Shown: piece by piece, positions 26,715 to 40,268 of the stretch | Position numbering within the stretch: position 1 is the stretch's first letter | Layout: every line of letters begins with the position of its first letter | From: Oceanobacillus sp. CFH 90083 | GTDB lineage: Bacteria; Bacillota; Bacilli; Bacillales; Amphibacillaceae | Direction of reading: 5' to 3' | Assembly (NCBI RefSeq): GCF_009389585.1 | Contig: NZ_VIYG01000001.1 | Coordinates: 186,001 to 250,000 of the forward strand | DNA length: 64,000 nt | Program-made: the position numbers and the translations under genes | The notes under the pieces: model-generated | Told to the model about the DNA's origin: nothing | Databases searched by the model: none | Seen by the model: the letters and a program-made list of their open reading frames with translations, nothing else

Positions 26715-29051
26715 TTAATCCATAAAATCATACGGCGATAGTTCTTCTTCAGGAATATCCTCCACTGTTTCATATTCCTTTTTCTCAGCTTTTTGACTTG
26801 CTAGCTGGATCTGCAGCATTTCCTGCAATGACGTGTATCTTCGGTTTGTATCTTCGGTTTGCACTCCTTTGATAAATGCTTCTTTTTCACCGCAAATAAT
26901 CAAGGATTCCTTTCCTCTCGTAATCGCCGTATATAAGAGATTTTTTCGCAGCATGCGATGATGCGAATATACGACAGGAAGAATGACAATCGGAAATTCA
27001 CTCCCCTGTGATTTATGGATAGAAATACAGAAGGCATGTGTGAAGTTATGATAGTCTTTTCGGGTAAAGACTACTTCCTTATCTTCAAAAGCAATGACAA
27101 TCTGCTCCTCATTCTCAACATTTTCTTCTGCTTTGAAAATGGCGGCAATCTCACCGATATCTCCATTATATATGCCATCCTCAGGCTGATTGACTAACTG
27201 AATGACACGATCGCCAACTCGATAAACAATATCTTGAAAGGCAATCTCCCGTTTTTTCTCTTCCGGAGGGTTAATTAGCTGCTGCAACGCCTCATTAATT
27301 GCATGAATCCCGGCCTGTGAACGATACATCGGGGATAGAACCTGAATAGAAGACGAATCAATTCCTTTTTTCTGTGCTTTATCAATAATCGATGTCAATA
27401 CGTCGACCATCTGGTAGTCATAACAGGAAATAAAACTAAAATCCCGCGCGTTCTCTAAAGAACTCGTATTACAATCAGCATGTTTAATTTGATGAGCAAG
27501 CTGAATAATCTTAGAGCCCTCTTTTTGACGATATACATCTGTTAAAGAAATAACGGGCAGCACTTCACTTTTCATTAAATCTGTTAAAACCTGGCCCGGT
27601 CCTACCGATGGAAGCTGATCTTCATCTCCAACCAGAATAACCTGTATGGTATCCGGAATGGCTTTAAATAAATTATTTGCCAGCCAGGTATCTACCATTG
27701 AAAATTCATCTACAATAAGCAGCTTTCCGGATAGTGGCTCATGTTCATCTTTTTCAAAATTACCCATCCCATTCCAGCCAAGCAGCCGGTGAATCGTAAC
27801 AGCAGGCAAACCGGTTGATTCCGACATCCGCTTTGCTGCCCGTCCTGTCGGAGCTGTTAAAATAAATGGAAAGCTATCCTTGTTTTTATAATCCGATAGA
27901 TTTAAAGAGAGCTCATGAATTTTTGCAAAAGCTTGAATGATACCAGTTATAACTGTTGTTTTCCCGGTTCCCGGACCACCTGTTAAAATCATAATTTTAG
28001 AATGGATTGCTTGAACAATGGCATCAAATTGTTCTTTTCCATAGCTTAATGACTCTTTCTCCTCAATATCACCAGTTATTTTCAAAAGCTCTGATAAAGG
28101 CACTTCATCTTCTATCGGTTTCGTTAAAATTTTTTTCAAGCTGGCAGTAAAGTTATCCTCTGCGTAATATAAAGAAGGTAAATACACGCGTTCATCGATC
28201 ATAATGATTTTTTTCTCTGTATTTAATTGCAACATAACATTGGAGACAGACTCATGATCTGAATGAGGAAGACGGAGTAACTGAATGACCTCTTGCGCAC
28301 ATTTTTCAAACGGCAGATAAACATGCCCTGCTTGAATACTTTGCTGTAAAATATAGATAACCCCGGCACCAATACGGCTTTTATGCGTATGTGAAATACC
28401 CTGGCTGGAGGCTATCTGATCTGCCATTTTAAAACCAAAGCCCTCAATATCAAACACATATTGATAAGGGTCCTTTTCCAGAATCTCCAGCGCCTCATCA
28501 CGATAGGTCTGGTAAACTACCTGAGCCATCTTCAATCCAATTCCATATTCTGACAATTGTACAGCAACCCGTTCAAACCCTTGATTTTCTCTGAGGCGCT
28601 CCGCCAGTCTTTTCCCGGTTTCCTTGGATACTCCGGAAATGCCTTCTAATACAGATTGATTATCAATAATTTTAGAAACAGCATTCTCACCAAGCTTCTC
28701 GACAATTTTTGAGGCACTTTTTTTACCAACACCATAGAACAAATCACTGGACAAATATTGGACAAGCCCATCCTTCGTCGTCGGCAAAATGGTCTCATAG
28801 GATTGTACTTTTAATTGTGAGCCATAACGGGGATGCTTCTCCATCGCCCCATAAAAACGATAGGCAGTCTGATCCTGCAGCTGATCAAAATACCCCTTTA
28901 CAATGATTTCTTTATCATCATACGCAAGGTTTGTCTTTGTAATTTTTATTCGGACGATAGAGAAATGCTCTGCCTCATTGCGAAAAATAGTATTGATGAC
29001 GCTTCCTGTCACAAAAGGCAGTGCTTCCTTCGTTTCTACCTGGTTTTCCAT
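26715..29051 (-). CDS. recD2: RecD2-type 5'-3' DNA helicase
   Basis: RecD2 (YrrC) is a superfamily 1B helicase acting in replication-fork maintenance and mismatch repair in Firmicutes, without RecBC. The 778 residues comprise an N-terminal OB-like and helix-hairpin-helix part (about 1-200; GVGKKSASKIVEKLG), Walker A GGPGTGKTT near 356, Walker B LIVDEFSMVD, motif III VGDEDQLPSVGPG, and the C-terminal ITRGKESLIICG motif. B. subtilis RecD2 is slightly longer (798). It follows the TPR gene by 12 bp. Confidence 0.95.
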   Translation of the reverse strand: MENQVETKEALPFVTGSVINTIFRNEAEHFSIVRIKITKTNLAYDDKEIIVKGYFDQLQDQTAYRFYGAMEKHPRYGSQLKVQSYETILPTTKDGLVQYLSSDLFYGVGKKSASKIVEKLGENAVSKIIDNQSVLEGISGVSKETGKRLAERLRENQGFERVAVQLSEYGIGLKMAQVVYQTYRDEALEILEKDPYQYVFDIEGFGFKMADQIASSQGISHTHKSRIGAGVIYILQQSIQAGHVYLPFEKCAQEVIQLLRLPHSDHESVSNVMLQLNTEKKIIMIDERVYLPSLYYAEDNFTASLKKILTKPIEDEVPLSELLKITGDIEEKESLSYGKEQFDAIVQAIHSKIMILTGGPGTGKTTVITGIIQAFAKIHELSLNLSDYKNKDSFPFILTAPTGRAAKRMSESTGLPAVTIHRLLGWNGMGNFEKDEHEPLSGKLLIVDEFSMVDTWLANNLFKAIPDTIQVILVGDEDQLPSVGPGQVLTDLMKSEVLPVISLTDVYRQKEGSKIIQLAHQIKHADCNTSSLENARDFSFISCYDYQMVDVLTSIIDKAQKKGIDSSSIQVLSPMYRSQAGIHAINEALQQLINPPEEKKREIAFQDIVYRVGDRVIQLVNQPEDGIYNGDIGEIAAIFKAEENVENEEQIVIAFEDKEVVFTRKDYHNFTHAFCISIHKSQGSEFPIVILPVVYSHHRMLRKNLLYTAITRGKESLIICGEKEAFIKGVQTEDTNRRYTSLQEMLQIQLASQKAEKKEYETVEDIPEEELSPYDFMD

Positions 29052-29063
29052 GCTGATTACTCC

Positions 29064-29735
29064 TTATTTGTCCTCAGATTGCTCCATATACTGTAACGCA
29101 ATTTTCTTTCCGTTAGCAGCCAACATATGATCTGACTGTAATTCCAGTGCTTTTTCAAAGTGATATAAAGCTTCTTCCGTATTTTCATGGAATAATGCGA
29201 TCACACCCAGATTATAATAAGCGTCACTATGCTTCTCATTCAATCTAAGCACTTTTTCAAATATTTTTTGTGCTTCATCGAGAAATTCACCCTGTGCCAG
29301 GGATAAACCATATTGAAATAGAAAGCTTTCATCCTCTGAATCCAGTTCTGTTGCCCGCAGTAAATATGGCAGTGATAGCTTCCACTGCTCTTGATTACGG
29401 AAGCACATACCAAGCATAAAATAAGCATCTGCTTCTTCAAGCCCGTGCTCCATTGCCTTTAAAAAGTTTTGCCCGGCCTTCTCAAAGTCTTCCTGATCAA
29501 AATAGAGATTCCCCAAACCATAATATGCTGTTGCAGCATTTTCATCCAATTCAATGGCGCGCAGAAAGAAGCGTTCTGCTCTTTCTGCTTCATTCAGCTG
29601 CATCAACAGATTGCCAAAATTAATATAGCCCAATGGATTATTGGGGGATTCTTCAATGACTTCATTAAACAGCTGTGCTGCTTCTTGATACTTTTTTTCA
29701 TTTAGCAGTGTAATTGCCTGCTGATTTTTATCCAT
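29064..29735 (-). CDS. yrrB: TPR repeat protein (YrrB-like)
   Basis: A 223-residue protein built of about six tetratricopeptide repeats from residue 2 to 215, visible as recurring A-Y-GLGNLY, A-FMLGMCF, AYYNLGVIA blocks at 34-residue spacing. No signal peptide or membrane segment. TPR proteins are protein-binding scaffolds; the partner is unknown. The location between mnmA and recD2 matches B. subtilis yrrB. It ends 12 bp before recD2. Confidence 0.9.
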   Translation of the reverse strand: MDKNQQAITLLNEKKYQEAAQLFNEVIEESPNNPLGYINFGNLLMQLNEAERAERFFLRAIELDENAATAYYGLGNLYFDQEDFEKAGQNFLKAMEHGLEEADAYFMLGMCFRNQEQWKLSLPYLLRATELDSEDESFLFQYGLSLAQGEFLDEAQKIFEKVLRLNEKHSDAYYNLGVIALFHENTEEALYHFEKALELQSDHMLAANGKKIALQYMEQSEDK

Positions 29736-29757
29736 TCATTAAGCCCCCTAAATACAT

Positions 29758-29894
29758 GTTCAAAAAAGACACCAAAGGTTTCAGTGGAGCAAGTAATCGT
29801 GATAGTCTCCTGTGGGACAGGTAATCGCATTCCCATCGGAGACTATCACGTCCATTAAAAAATTCACCACTTATCTTTGGGGGACTTTTTGAAC
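29758..29894. repeat. Nested inverted repeat with intergenic core motif
   Basis: An outer imperfect 22-bp pair (29758-29779 and 29873-29894) encloses a perfect 13-bp pair (CGTGATAGTCTCC at 29798-29810 and its complement at 29838-29850). The inner loop holds GGTAATCGCATTCCCA, close to the repeat core, and the outer shoulder AGCAAGTAATCG is another partial core. It fills the gap between mnmA and yrrB. On the minus strand the first outer arm ends in GAACATG, not a T run, though CTTTTTTGAAC is close to a terminator end. Confidence 0.75.
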
Positions 29895-29902
29895 TTCCCC
29901 TG

Positions 29903-32171
<2,269 letters not shown>

Positions 32172-32195
32172 GATTCAAAATCCTTTCTAGTACGA

Positions 32196-32621
32196 CTAAA
32201 TATAAAACATATACGCTTCTTTAGGTCCTTCATCACTGTCATCATAATTTGCTAAATCTTCCAGTGTTGTTTTTTCTAATACATTTTTCACTGCGTCTCT
32301 GATTTGCAGCCATAAAGAAGCCTGTGCCGGTTTTTCATTTTCCATTCCTTCCACAATCGTCAAAGGCCCTTCCAGCACGCGAATAACGTCTCCGGCAGTA
32401 ATTTCATTTGGTTTTTTAGCAAGCTGGTAGCCTCCATAAGCACCTCGTATACTTTTAATTAGCCCGGCATTTCTTAACGGTGAAGCAAGCTGCTCTAGAT
32501 AGTGCTCCGACAAATCGTTATCCTTTGCAATAACCTTAAGAGAAATCGGGCCGCTCCCTTCATTTTTTGCCAAGTCTATCATGATTGTCAGTCCGTATCT
32601 TCCTTTAGTTGAAATTTTCAT
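32196..32621 (-). CDS. cymR: Rrf2-family cysteine metabolism repressor CymR
   Basis: CymR represses cysteine uptake and synthesis genes and in B. subtilis works in a complex with CysK. The 141-residue protein has the Rrf2 winged helix (MKISTKGRYGLTIMIDLA; SLKVIAKDNDLSEHYLEQL; GAYGGYQLAK wing). It lacks the three cysteines of the IscR type, as expected for CymR. The start at 32621 has GAGGTG 6 bp upstream; an upstream in-frame start (32678) adds residues foreign to the family. Confidence 0.93.
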   Translation of the reverse strand: MKISTKGRYGLTIMIDLAKNEGSGPISLKVIAKDNDLSEHYLEQLASPLRNAGLIKSIRGAYGGYQLAKKPNEITAGDVIRVLEGPLTIVEGMENEKPAQASLWLQIRDAVKNVLEKTTLEDLANYDDSDEGPKEAYMFYI

Positions 32622-32818
32622 CCAATACACCTCAATTTTACTATCATTTATCTTTTTATTCTGCTTTCTATATATCATGTATTAAATAAAGTTAACTTAT
32701 TTAATTCCATCTATACAAATTTGATTATTTATATTATAGCATGACTGCTCACCTCTTGCATTTCTCCTATATTCGCTTTAAGCTAATAGAATACTAAGCA
32801 GATGAAGGAAGTTATTTC

Positions 32819-34087
32819 ATGTATAAACAACCACTCGCATATCGTATGCGACCAAAAAACATAGATGATATTATAGGTCAAGAACACTTGGTAGGTCAAG
32901 GAAAAATAATTGATCGTATGGTTAAGGCGAACCAGCTTTCTTCGATGATCTTATTCGGCCCGCCTGGTACCGGGAAAACATCGATGGCATTTGCTCTTGC
33001 AGAAACAATAGGGCTCCCGTCCAAAACGCTGAATGCTGTGACTGATAAAAAGAAGGATATGGAAATTGTTGTTGAACAGGCAAAGATGCAGGGGCAGACA
33101 GTTCTGATTTTAGATGAGGTGCACCGTCTGGACAAAGCAAAACAGGATTTTTTACTGCCGCATTTAGAAAATAATTTACTGACTTTAATTGGTTGTACAA
33201 CAAGCAATCCTTATCATTCCATTAATCCGGCAATAAGAAGCCGCTGCCATTTGTTTGAGCTGCGCGGCTTAACACTTGCAAATGTTAAAACAGCATTGCA
33301 GCGTGCTATTCAAGATGCGACAAATGGTTATGGAGATAAAAATATTCATATTAGTGATGATGCTTTAGAGCATCTGGCTATTTCAGCGAATGGAGACCTG
33401 CGCTCCGCACTAAATGGCTTAGAGCTTGCAGTCAGCTCTACTCCACCAAATTCTCATCAGCAAATTGAAATAACGCTTGCAATTGCGGAAGAATGTATGC
33501 AGAAAAAAAGTTTCTCCCACGACAAAGATGGGGATGCGCATTATGATGTTTTGAGCGCTTTCCAAAAATCGATTCGCGGAAGTGACGCTGATGCTGCACT
33601 TCATTACTTAGGGCGTTTGATAGAAGCAGGGGATTTAGACAGCATCGCCAGAAGACTGATTGTCATTGCTTACGAAGATATTGGTCTGGCAAGTCCGCAA
33701 GCCGGTCCGCGTGCTGTTGCAGCAGTTCAAGCTGCCGAACGGATTGGTTTTCCAGAAGCGCGAATCCCGCTGGCTAACATTGTTGTAGAATTAGCCCTTT
33801 CACCAAAGTCAAACACAGCATATAAAGCCTTAGATGCCGCCTTAGAAGATATTCGCAAAGGAAAAAGCGGCGAAATTCCTGCACACTTAAAAGATGCACA
33901 TTATTCAGGGGCAGGCAAGCTTGGCAGAGGTATAGATTATAAATATCCTCATAATTATCCGGGAGCATGGGTCAAACAGCAGTATTTACCTGATACGATA
34001 AAAAAACAGAACTACTACACACCAAAAGATACAGGAAAATTTGAAAGTGCCTTAAAACAAGTATATGAACGCATCAAAAAAGATTAG
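32819..34087 (+). CDS. rarA: Replication-associated recombination protein RarA (MgsA)
   Basis: RarA is a AAA+ ATPase related to clamp loaders that acts at stalled forks. The 422 residues show Walker A GPPGTGKT (47-54), Walker B LILDEVHRL (about 96-104), sensor 1 GCTTSNP, and the C-terminal tetramerisation part (YEDIGLASPQAGPRAV; AHYSGAGKLGRG). Divergent from cymR, the same arrangement as B. subtilis yrvN. GAAGGAAG is 8 bp before the ATG. Confidence 0.95.
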   Translation: MYKQPLAYRMRPKNIDDIIGQEHLVGQGKIIDRMVKANQLSSMILFGPPGTGKTSMAFALAETIGLPSKTLNAVTDKKKDMEIVVEQAKMQGQTVLILDEVHRLDKAKQDFLLPHLENNLLTLIGCTTSNPYHSINPAIRSRCHLFELRGLTLANVKTALQRAIQDATNGYGDKNIHISDDALEHLAISANGDLRSALNGLELAVSSTPPNSHQQIEITLAIAEECMQKKSFSHDKDGDAHYDVLSAFQKSIRGSDADAALHYLGRLIEAGDLDSIARRLIVIAYEDIGLASPQAGPRAVAAVQAAERIGFPEARIPLANIVVELALSPKSNTAYKALDAALEDIRKGKSGEIPAHLKDAHYSGAGKLGRGIDYKYPHNYPGAWVKQQYLPDTIKKQNYYTPKDTGKFESALKQVYERIKKD

Positions 34088-34093
34088 GATAGA

Positions 34094-34119
34094 ATTTAGC
34101 GGGCAGCTCCCCGCTAAAT
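34094..34119 (+). terminator. Hairpin after rarA
   Basis: ATTTAGCGGG (34094-34103) and CCCGCTAAAT (34110-34119) pair perfectly 7 bp after the rarA stop. The T run after the stem is weak (CTTAAAT), so efficiency is uncertain. Confidence 0.55.
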
Positions 34120-34509
34120 CTTAAATGGAACGAATCAGGTGATACAATGATCGTTCCCCATACATAAAAAATTTTACTTTCATTATACTTAGCAGGAATG
34201 ATTATGGACACTCCTGTTACGAACAATAGGACCTCAGGAAATTTAATCTATAATTTAAAGTGGTGTATATTTTTAAACTCCTCTGGAAAGAATAGAGATT
34301 ACTATAATCTTTCTAGTACGTTAGGAAAGTATGACATGTTAACGTACAAATATAAGAAAAACGCAAAGACCTGTGATTACAAGTTTTTCTTAGACAGCTA
34401 AGAAAGTATAAAGCTTTCTTACTGCATAAGCTCAAACTTTGATTGTCACCTAAAGACTGGGTGCCAGCAAAGTTTTCTAATATTTTCTTAATTATGAGGA
34501 GTGAATAGC
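34120..34509. other. Gene-free stretch upstream of the RsfA-family gene
   Basis: Contents: an AGATTA-CTA-TAATCT palindrome (34288-34302), the hairpin TAAGAAAG...CTTTCTTA (34399-34421) that resembles 20882-20910, and a terminator-like stem of the GTTTTCTAAT family. A 67-codon frame at 34198-34401 runs into the repeat and has no ribosome site; I do not call it a gene. Confidence 0.6.
34442..34485 (+). repeat. Terminator-like stem of the GTTTTCTAAT family (copy 3)
   Basis: ATTGTCACC pairs imperfectly with GGGTGCCAG, followed by CAAAGTTTTCTAATATTTTC. The tail is shared with 21045-21060 (GTTTTCTAATATTTTTA). It ends about 15 bp before the RsfA-family ribosome site, so it lies in that gene's leader. 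Confidence 0.6.
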
Positions 34510-35181
34510 ATGGTAAAAGTAAGACAAGACGCTTGGTCTCATGAAGACGATCTGTTATTGGCAGAAACTGTTCTGAGACATATTCGTGAAGGAAGCACTC
34601 AGCTGAATGCATTTGAAGAAGTAGGAGATCATTTAAACCGTACCTCAGCAGCCTGCGGTTTCAGATGGAATGCAGAAGTTCGTAATAAATACGAAAATGC
34701 AATTGACCTAGCGAAAAGACAAAGAAAAGAAAGAAAGAGAGCTTTGAACAAAACCGTTCAAGCTGTTCCCAAAGTTCCTGTTGCTGATACAGAGCATGTT
34801 CCAGATCATGAAGAACCTGAGCGCAAGTTGGCAGTACAGACAAATATTGAATCGGCTGCACCATTCAATTTAGATACAGTCATTAAGTACTTAAAATCAT
34901 TAAAAAAAGACTTGTATACTTCTAATCAATCGAAGTCTTCGCTGCAAGCATTAGAGAATGAGAATACCTCTTTGCAGGCGAAGGTGGAGGAATTACAAAA
35001 GAAATTAACAGATACTGAACAGCAGCTGCATGCCATGAAAGAAGATTATCAAACATTTATCCAAATTATGGACCGAGCCCGTAAAATGACAGTTTTTGAG
35101 GATGCCAACCTTATAAGTGCACCTTCCTTCCGTATGGATAAAAACGGAAACCTTGAGCAGCTTGCACAAGGATCAAATTAA
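34510..35181 (+). CDS. RsfA-family sporulation transcription factor
   Basis: A 223-residue protein with an N-terminal Myb/SANT-like domain (about 1-65: RQDAWSHEDDLLLAETVLRH, then FEEVGDHLNRTSAACGFRWN), a basic linker (KRQRKERKRALNK), and a predicted coiled coil (about 145-200). B. subtilis RsfA modulates forespore sigma-F genes; a paralogue, YlbO, has the same domains, and this window cannot tell which relation holds. The start at 34510 has GAGGAG 8 bp upstream; GTG at 34501 overlaps that site. The gene ends 51 bp before a strong terminator shared with the convergent 6S RNA. Confidence 0.88.
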   Translation: MVKVRQDAWSHEDDLLLAETVLRHIREGSTQLNAFEEVGDHLNRTSAACGFRWNAEVRNKYENAIDLAKRQRKERKRALNKTVQAVPKVPVADTEHVPDHEEPERKLAVQTNIESAAPFNLDTVIKYLKSLKKDLYTSNQSKSSLQALENENTSLQAKVEELQKKLTDTEQQLHAMKEDYQTFIQIMDRARKMTVFEDANLISAPSFRMDKNGNLEQLAQGSN

Positions 35182-35232
35182 ATTGATTTAGATACTTTCC
35201 TTGACACAGCACAGGTAGCTATCCATCATCAA

Positions 35233-35272
35233 TACGTAAAAAACTGCACAAAATTGTGCAGTTTTTTACGTA
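35233..35272. terminator. Bidirectional terminator shared by the RsfA-family gene and 6S RNA
   Basis: A perfect 19-bp inverted repeat (35233-35251, 35254-35272) with CTGCAC/GTGCAG at its tip and A6/T6 flanks gives a T-rich end on both strands. Confidence 0.88.
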
Positions 35273-35449
35273 ATCCCGATAGTGCCGTCCAACAATAAAG
35301 TTTTGATCCCGCTTTTGGCAGGTGGGTGTCCTGCTTTAAAGGTTTTATGCTTCCCCTCTTAGGCATGCACGCACTTTAAAGACAAATCGGATTCCCTAAC
35401 TTACAGGTGTTCGGTCAAAATACCAATTGTTAACGAACACATCAGGATT
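35272..35449 (-). ncRNA. ssrS: 6S RNA (6S-1/BsrA type)
   Basis: 6S RNA binds the housekeeping RNA polymerase holoenzyme and blocks promoters in stationary phase. On the minus strand the transcript begins AATCCTGATGTGTTCG and ends CACTATCGGGATT; the ends pair as the closing stem (35441-35449 with 35272-35280). AATCCTGATGTG at the 5' end is the signature I recall from Bacillus 6S-1. Between lie an unpaired-looking centre and a hairpin region with GCAGGACACCCACCTGCC. The length of about 178 nt is close to the roughly 190 nt of B. subtilis 6S-1. A perfect terminator follows at once. The B. subtilis copy is in the same aspS to rarA neighbourhood. Confidence 0.85.
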
Positions 35450-35534
35450 GTTATGATTTATTTTTATTATCTTAGCATAAATTTGTTCAAAGTACAAATA
35501 ATATATTATAGAAAAATCAATTTCAGCCGGCTTC

Positions 35535-36917
<1,383 letters not shown>

Positions 36918-36965
36918 TCATCTCCTTTATATTTTCAACCGATTCCTTATTGAAAAGGTTTTTTT

Positions 36966-36994
36966 ATTTTATATGAAAAAACAAATAAATACAA
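36966..36994 (-). promoter_or_regulatory. Candidate promoter of gdhA
   Basis: On the minus strand TTGTAT (36989-36994) and TAAAAT (36966-36971) are 17 bp apart. Confidence 0.5.
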
Positions 36995-37052
36995 GAATCT
37001 TAAAGTTCTGTTTGTTTTTATTTCACATTTTTCTGTATTTATTGCAGAAATG

Positions 37053-37084
37053 ATATGCACGATATGCAGAGATATCGTGCATAT
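37053..37084 (-). terminator. Hairpin after aspS
   Basis: ATATGCACGATAT (37053-37065) and ATATCGTGCATAT (37072-37084) pair perfectly, 9 bp after the aspS stop. No long T run follows on the minus strand (CATTTCTGC), so it may act partly as an RNA 3'-end stabiliser. Confidence 0.6.
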
Positions 37085-37093
37085 TCTACAACC

Positions 37094-38869
37094 TTATTCT
37101 TTATTATTTCTTTCCGCTAATGCAATCGACAATTCCTGCAGCTGGTCTCCACTCACTTCACCAGGAGCTGCTGTCATTAAATCAGAAGCAGATGCTGTTT
37201 TAGGGAAAAGAATTGTATCACGCAGGTTAGAGCGCCCTGCCAGCAGCATAATAATGCGATCTAACCCTAATGCAACCCCACCATGAGGCGGTGCTCCATA
37301 TTCTAATGCGTCCAATAAGAAACCAAATTGCTCTCTTGCTTCTTCTTCTGTAAATCCGAGCGCTTTGAACATTTGATTTTGCAGTTCTGTCTGGTGAATA
37401 CGGATCGATCCGCCGCCAAGCTCATAGCCATTTAAAACTAAATCATATGCATTCGCACGGACATTTACCGGATCGGTTAACAGTTTATCTTTATCGGCTT
37501 CCACCGGTGATGTAAACGGATGGTGAGCTGCAAAATAACGGCCTAATTCCTCATCATATTCAAATAGCGGCCAGTCTGTTACCCATAAGAAATGAAACGC
37601 TTCTTCATCAATCAACCCTAAGTCTTTCCCAAGCTTCAAGCGCAACGCTCCTAAACTATCGTAGACGACAGATGATTTGTCAGCTACAAATAATAGCAAG
37701 TCTCCACTGCTTGCATTTGCCTTATCCATGATAGCTGCTTTTTCCTCATCGGATAAAAATTTACTGATCGGACCTTTCACTTCGTCTTCCTCTACTTTTA
37801 ACCAGGCCAAGCCTTTTGCACCATATACATTTACAAACTCTGTTAACTTATCAATATCCTTTCTGGAATAATTGCCGGCAGCACCTTCTACATTTAATAA
37901 AGCTACTTTTCCGCCATTTTCTACTGCTTGCTTAAATACTTTGAATCCAGAAGCAGCCACGATATCTGATACATGAATTAATTCTAATCCAAAGCGTGTA
38001 TCTGGTTTATCAGAGCCAAAACGGTTCATGGCTTCATCATAAGGCATCCGTTGTAAAGGTAAGTGAATATCGACACCTTTCACCTCTTTAACAACCTCTT
38101 TCATCATTTCTTCTGTCATGGTCATAATCTCATCGCTTGTTAAAAAGGATGTTTCGATATCCACCTGGGTAAATTCCGGCTGACGATCCGCACGTAGGTC
38201 TTCATCACGGAAGCAGCGTGCGATTTGGTAATAACGTTCGAATCCGCTCATCATAATTAGCTGTTTAAATAACTGCGGAGATTGTGGTAAAGCATAAAAT
38301 TCACCCGGATGAACACGGCTCGGTACAAGGTAATCACGAGCTCCTTCCGGTGTACTTTTGGTTAAAATTGGTGTTTCCATTTCTAAGAATTCATTTTTAT
38401 TTAAATAGTTGCGAATTGCCTGTGTGGTTTGATGCCGTAATTTAAACGTTTCCTGCAAGCCTGGCCGGCGTAAATCTAAATAACGGTACTTTAAGCGGAT
38501 ATCCTCTGCGATATTGATATCATCCTGAATCATAAATGGAGGATTTTTCGCTTTATTTAACACTGTAATTTCATGTGCCAGTACTTCCAATTTGCCAGTC
38601 GGAATGGAAGGATTTACGGTTGCTTCATCACGTAAAACAAGCTTGCCGACTACATCAATCACATATTCAGAGCGGATACTTTCCGCTATTTCCAGCGCTT
38701 CCTGAGAAAAATCCGGATTAAAAACAATTTGCATAATTCCTGATTTGTCCCGTAAATCAATGAAAATCAGCCCGCCAAGATCCCGGCGCTTTTGAACCCA
38801 GCCTTTTAGTCTGACTTCCTGTTCTATTTCATTTTCGGTTAAGTGTCCTGATAAAACACGTTCTGTCAT
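37094..38869 (-). CDS. aspS: Aspartate-tRNA ligase
   Basis: AspRS charges tRNA-Asp. The 591-residue protein is the long bacterial type: an N-terminal anticodon-binding OB fold (about 15-105; [20 protein letters not shown]), the class II core with [18 protein letters not shown] (motif 2), the inserted GAD domain (about 300-410), and motif 3 [11 protein letters not shown] near the C-terminus. B. subtilis AspS has 592 residues. Its start is 3 bp after the hisS stop, and GGAGGAG lies within the hisS 3' end. It shares the T-box-controlled transcript. Confidence 0.97.
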   Translation of the reverse strand: MTERVLSGHLTENEIEQEVRLKGWVQKRRDLGGLIFIDLRDKSGIMQIVFNPDFSQEALEIAESIRSEYVIDVVGKLVLRDEATVNPSIPTGKLEVLAHEITVLNKAKNPPFMIQDDINIAEDIRLKYRYLDLRRPGLQETFKLRHQTTQAIRNYLNKNEFLEMETPILTKSTPEGARDYLVPSRVHPGEFYALPQSPQLFKQLIMMSGFERYYQIARCFRDEDLRADRQPEFTQVDIETSFLTSDEIMTMTEEMMKEVVKEVKGVDIHLPLQRMPYDEAMNRFGSDKPDTRFGLELIHVSDIVAASGFKVFKQAVENGGKVALLNVEGAAGNYSRKDIDKLTEFVNVYGAKGLAWLKVEEDEVKGPISKFLSDEEKAAIMDKANASSGDLLLFVADKSSVVYDSLGALRLKLGKDLGLIDEEAFHFLWVTDWPLFEYDEELGRYFAAHHPFTSPVEADKDKLLTDPVNVRANAYDLVLNGYELGGGSIRIHQTELQNQMFKALGFTEEEAREQFGFLLDALEYGAPPHGGVALGLDRIIMLLAGRSNLRDTILFPKTASASDLMTAAPGEVSGDQLQELSIALAERNNKE

Positions 38870-38872
38870 TTT

Positions 38873-40156
38873 TTAACTCTCCTCCAATAACAACTCTTTC
38901 ATTCCAGAAACAATATAATCAATTGAAATCTCTGTTTGATTTCCGGTTTCCATATTTTTAACGGCTACCACTTGCTTTTCCAGCTCATCATCACCTATAA
39001 AAATAACAAATCTTGCTTTTAACCGGTCTGCCGCTTTAAGCTGTCCTTTCATTTTGCGATGCTGGTAATCCGTATCTGCCTGAATCCCGTTCGTACGCAA
39101 CTGATGAACGAGCTTTACCGTCTCCGTCCGTACTTTTTCAGAACCAAAGCCTGCTACAAAACAGTCCAGCTTTGTATCAACAGGTATAGCAATATTTTCT
39201 ACCTGAAGAGCCATTAACAAGCGTTCTAAGCCCATTCCAAAACCAATTCCCGGTGTATCCGGACCGCCAAATTCATTAATTAATCCATCGTATCTGCCGC
39301 CGCCGGCTAATGTCGTAATAGCACCAAAGCCTTCAGCTTCACTCATAATTTCAAACGCTGTGTGATTATAGTAGTCTAAGCCGCGGACTAAATTGGAATC
39401 CACTGTATATGAAATTCCCATAGCATCTAAATATGCTTGAACCTGTTCAAAATATGCTTGAGATTTTTCATTTAAATAATCCAAAATGGATGGTGCAGTC
39501 TTCATTGCTGGATGATCACGATCTTTTTTACAATCCAGCACACGTAATGGATTTTTATCCAGCCGTGATTGGCAATCTGAGCAGAGCTCCTCACGATATG
39601 GATCAAAGTGAGCTACAAGTGCATCACGATGTGCCCTGCGGCTTTCTTTATCGCCTAATGAGTTAATTACCAGCTTTAATGATTTCAAACCTAACCTTTG
39701 ATAAATCTGCATTGCCAAATCAATGACTTCTGCATCAATTGCAGGATCCTCACTTCCCATCGCTTCAACCCCGAATTGATTTAATTGGCGCATTCTGCCT
39801 TTTTGCGGACGTTCATAACGAAACATCGAGCCGAAATAATAGAGCTTCTCCGGTAAATTAGGGCTGCCGTATAATTTATTTTCAACAAAGGCACGGGCAA
39901 CACCAGCTGTTCCTTCTGGACGAAGCGTAATACTCCTGCCTCCTCGATCCTCGAAAGTATACATTTCCTTTTGCACAATATCTGTAGAATCTCCAACCCC
40001 GCGCTGGAATACTTCCGTATGCTCAAAGATTGGTGTGCGTATTTCGTGATAACGATATGCATCACAAATGTTTTTTATTTGTTTTTCAACATATTGCCAT
40101 TTTACTGTATCCTCCGGCAAAATATCTACGGTTCCTCTTGGCGCTTTCATAGCCAT
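38873..40156 (-). CDS. hisS: Histidine-tRNA ligase
   Basis: HisRS charges tRNA-His. The 427 residues contain class II motif 1 (about 30-60, [20 protein letters not shown]), motif 2 with [18 protein letters not shown], the histidine-specific [13 protein letters not shown] and GGGRYDGL segments, motif 3 GFGMGLERL, and the C-terminal anticodon domain. The start at 40156 (MAMKAPRG) is 7 bp from GGAGG. The in-frame extension to 40270 runs into the leader and lacks a ribosome site. Confidence 0.96.
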   Translation of the reverse strand: MAMKAPRGTVDILPEDTVKWQYVEKQIKNICDAYRYHEIRTPIFEHTEVFQRGVGDSTDIVQKEMYTFEDRGGRSITLRPEGTAGVARAFVENKLYGSPNLPEKLYYFGSMFRYERPQKGRMRQLNQFGVEAMGSEDPAIDAEVIDLAMQIYQRLGLKSLKLVINSLGDKESRRAHRDALVAHFDPYREELCSDCQSRLDKNPLRVLDCKKDRDHPAMKTAPSILDYLNEKSQAYFEQVQAYLDAMGISYTVDSNLVRGLDYYNHTAFEIMSEAEGFGAITTLAGGGRYDGLINEFGGPDTPGIGFGMGLERLLMALQVENIAIPVDTKLDCFVAGFGSEKVRTETVKLVHQLRTNGIQADTDYQHRKMKGQLKAADRLKARFVIFIGDDELEKQVVAVKNMETGNQTEISIDYIVSGMKELLLEES

Positions 40157-40268
40157 TTTATTGCCTCCTTCACTCATATCCAAAATAACTGGCGAACTTT
40201 GCTTTCTGACCAGCAGAAAATGGTAGCAGGTAGTTTTTAATGCGGATGATTTCATTTTTTGACAATAC

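Noticed and set aside
34198-34401. 67-codon frame upstream of the RsfA-family gene
   Set aside because: No ribosome site, enters the hairpin repeat, no known motif.
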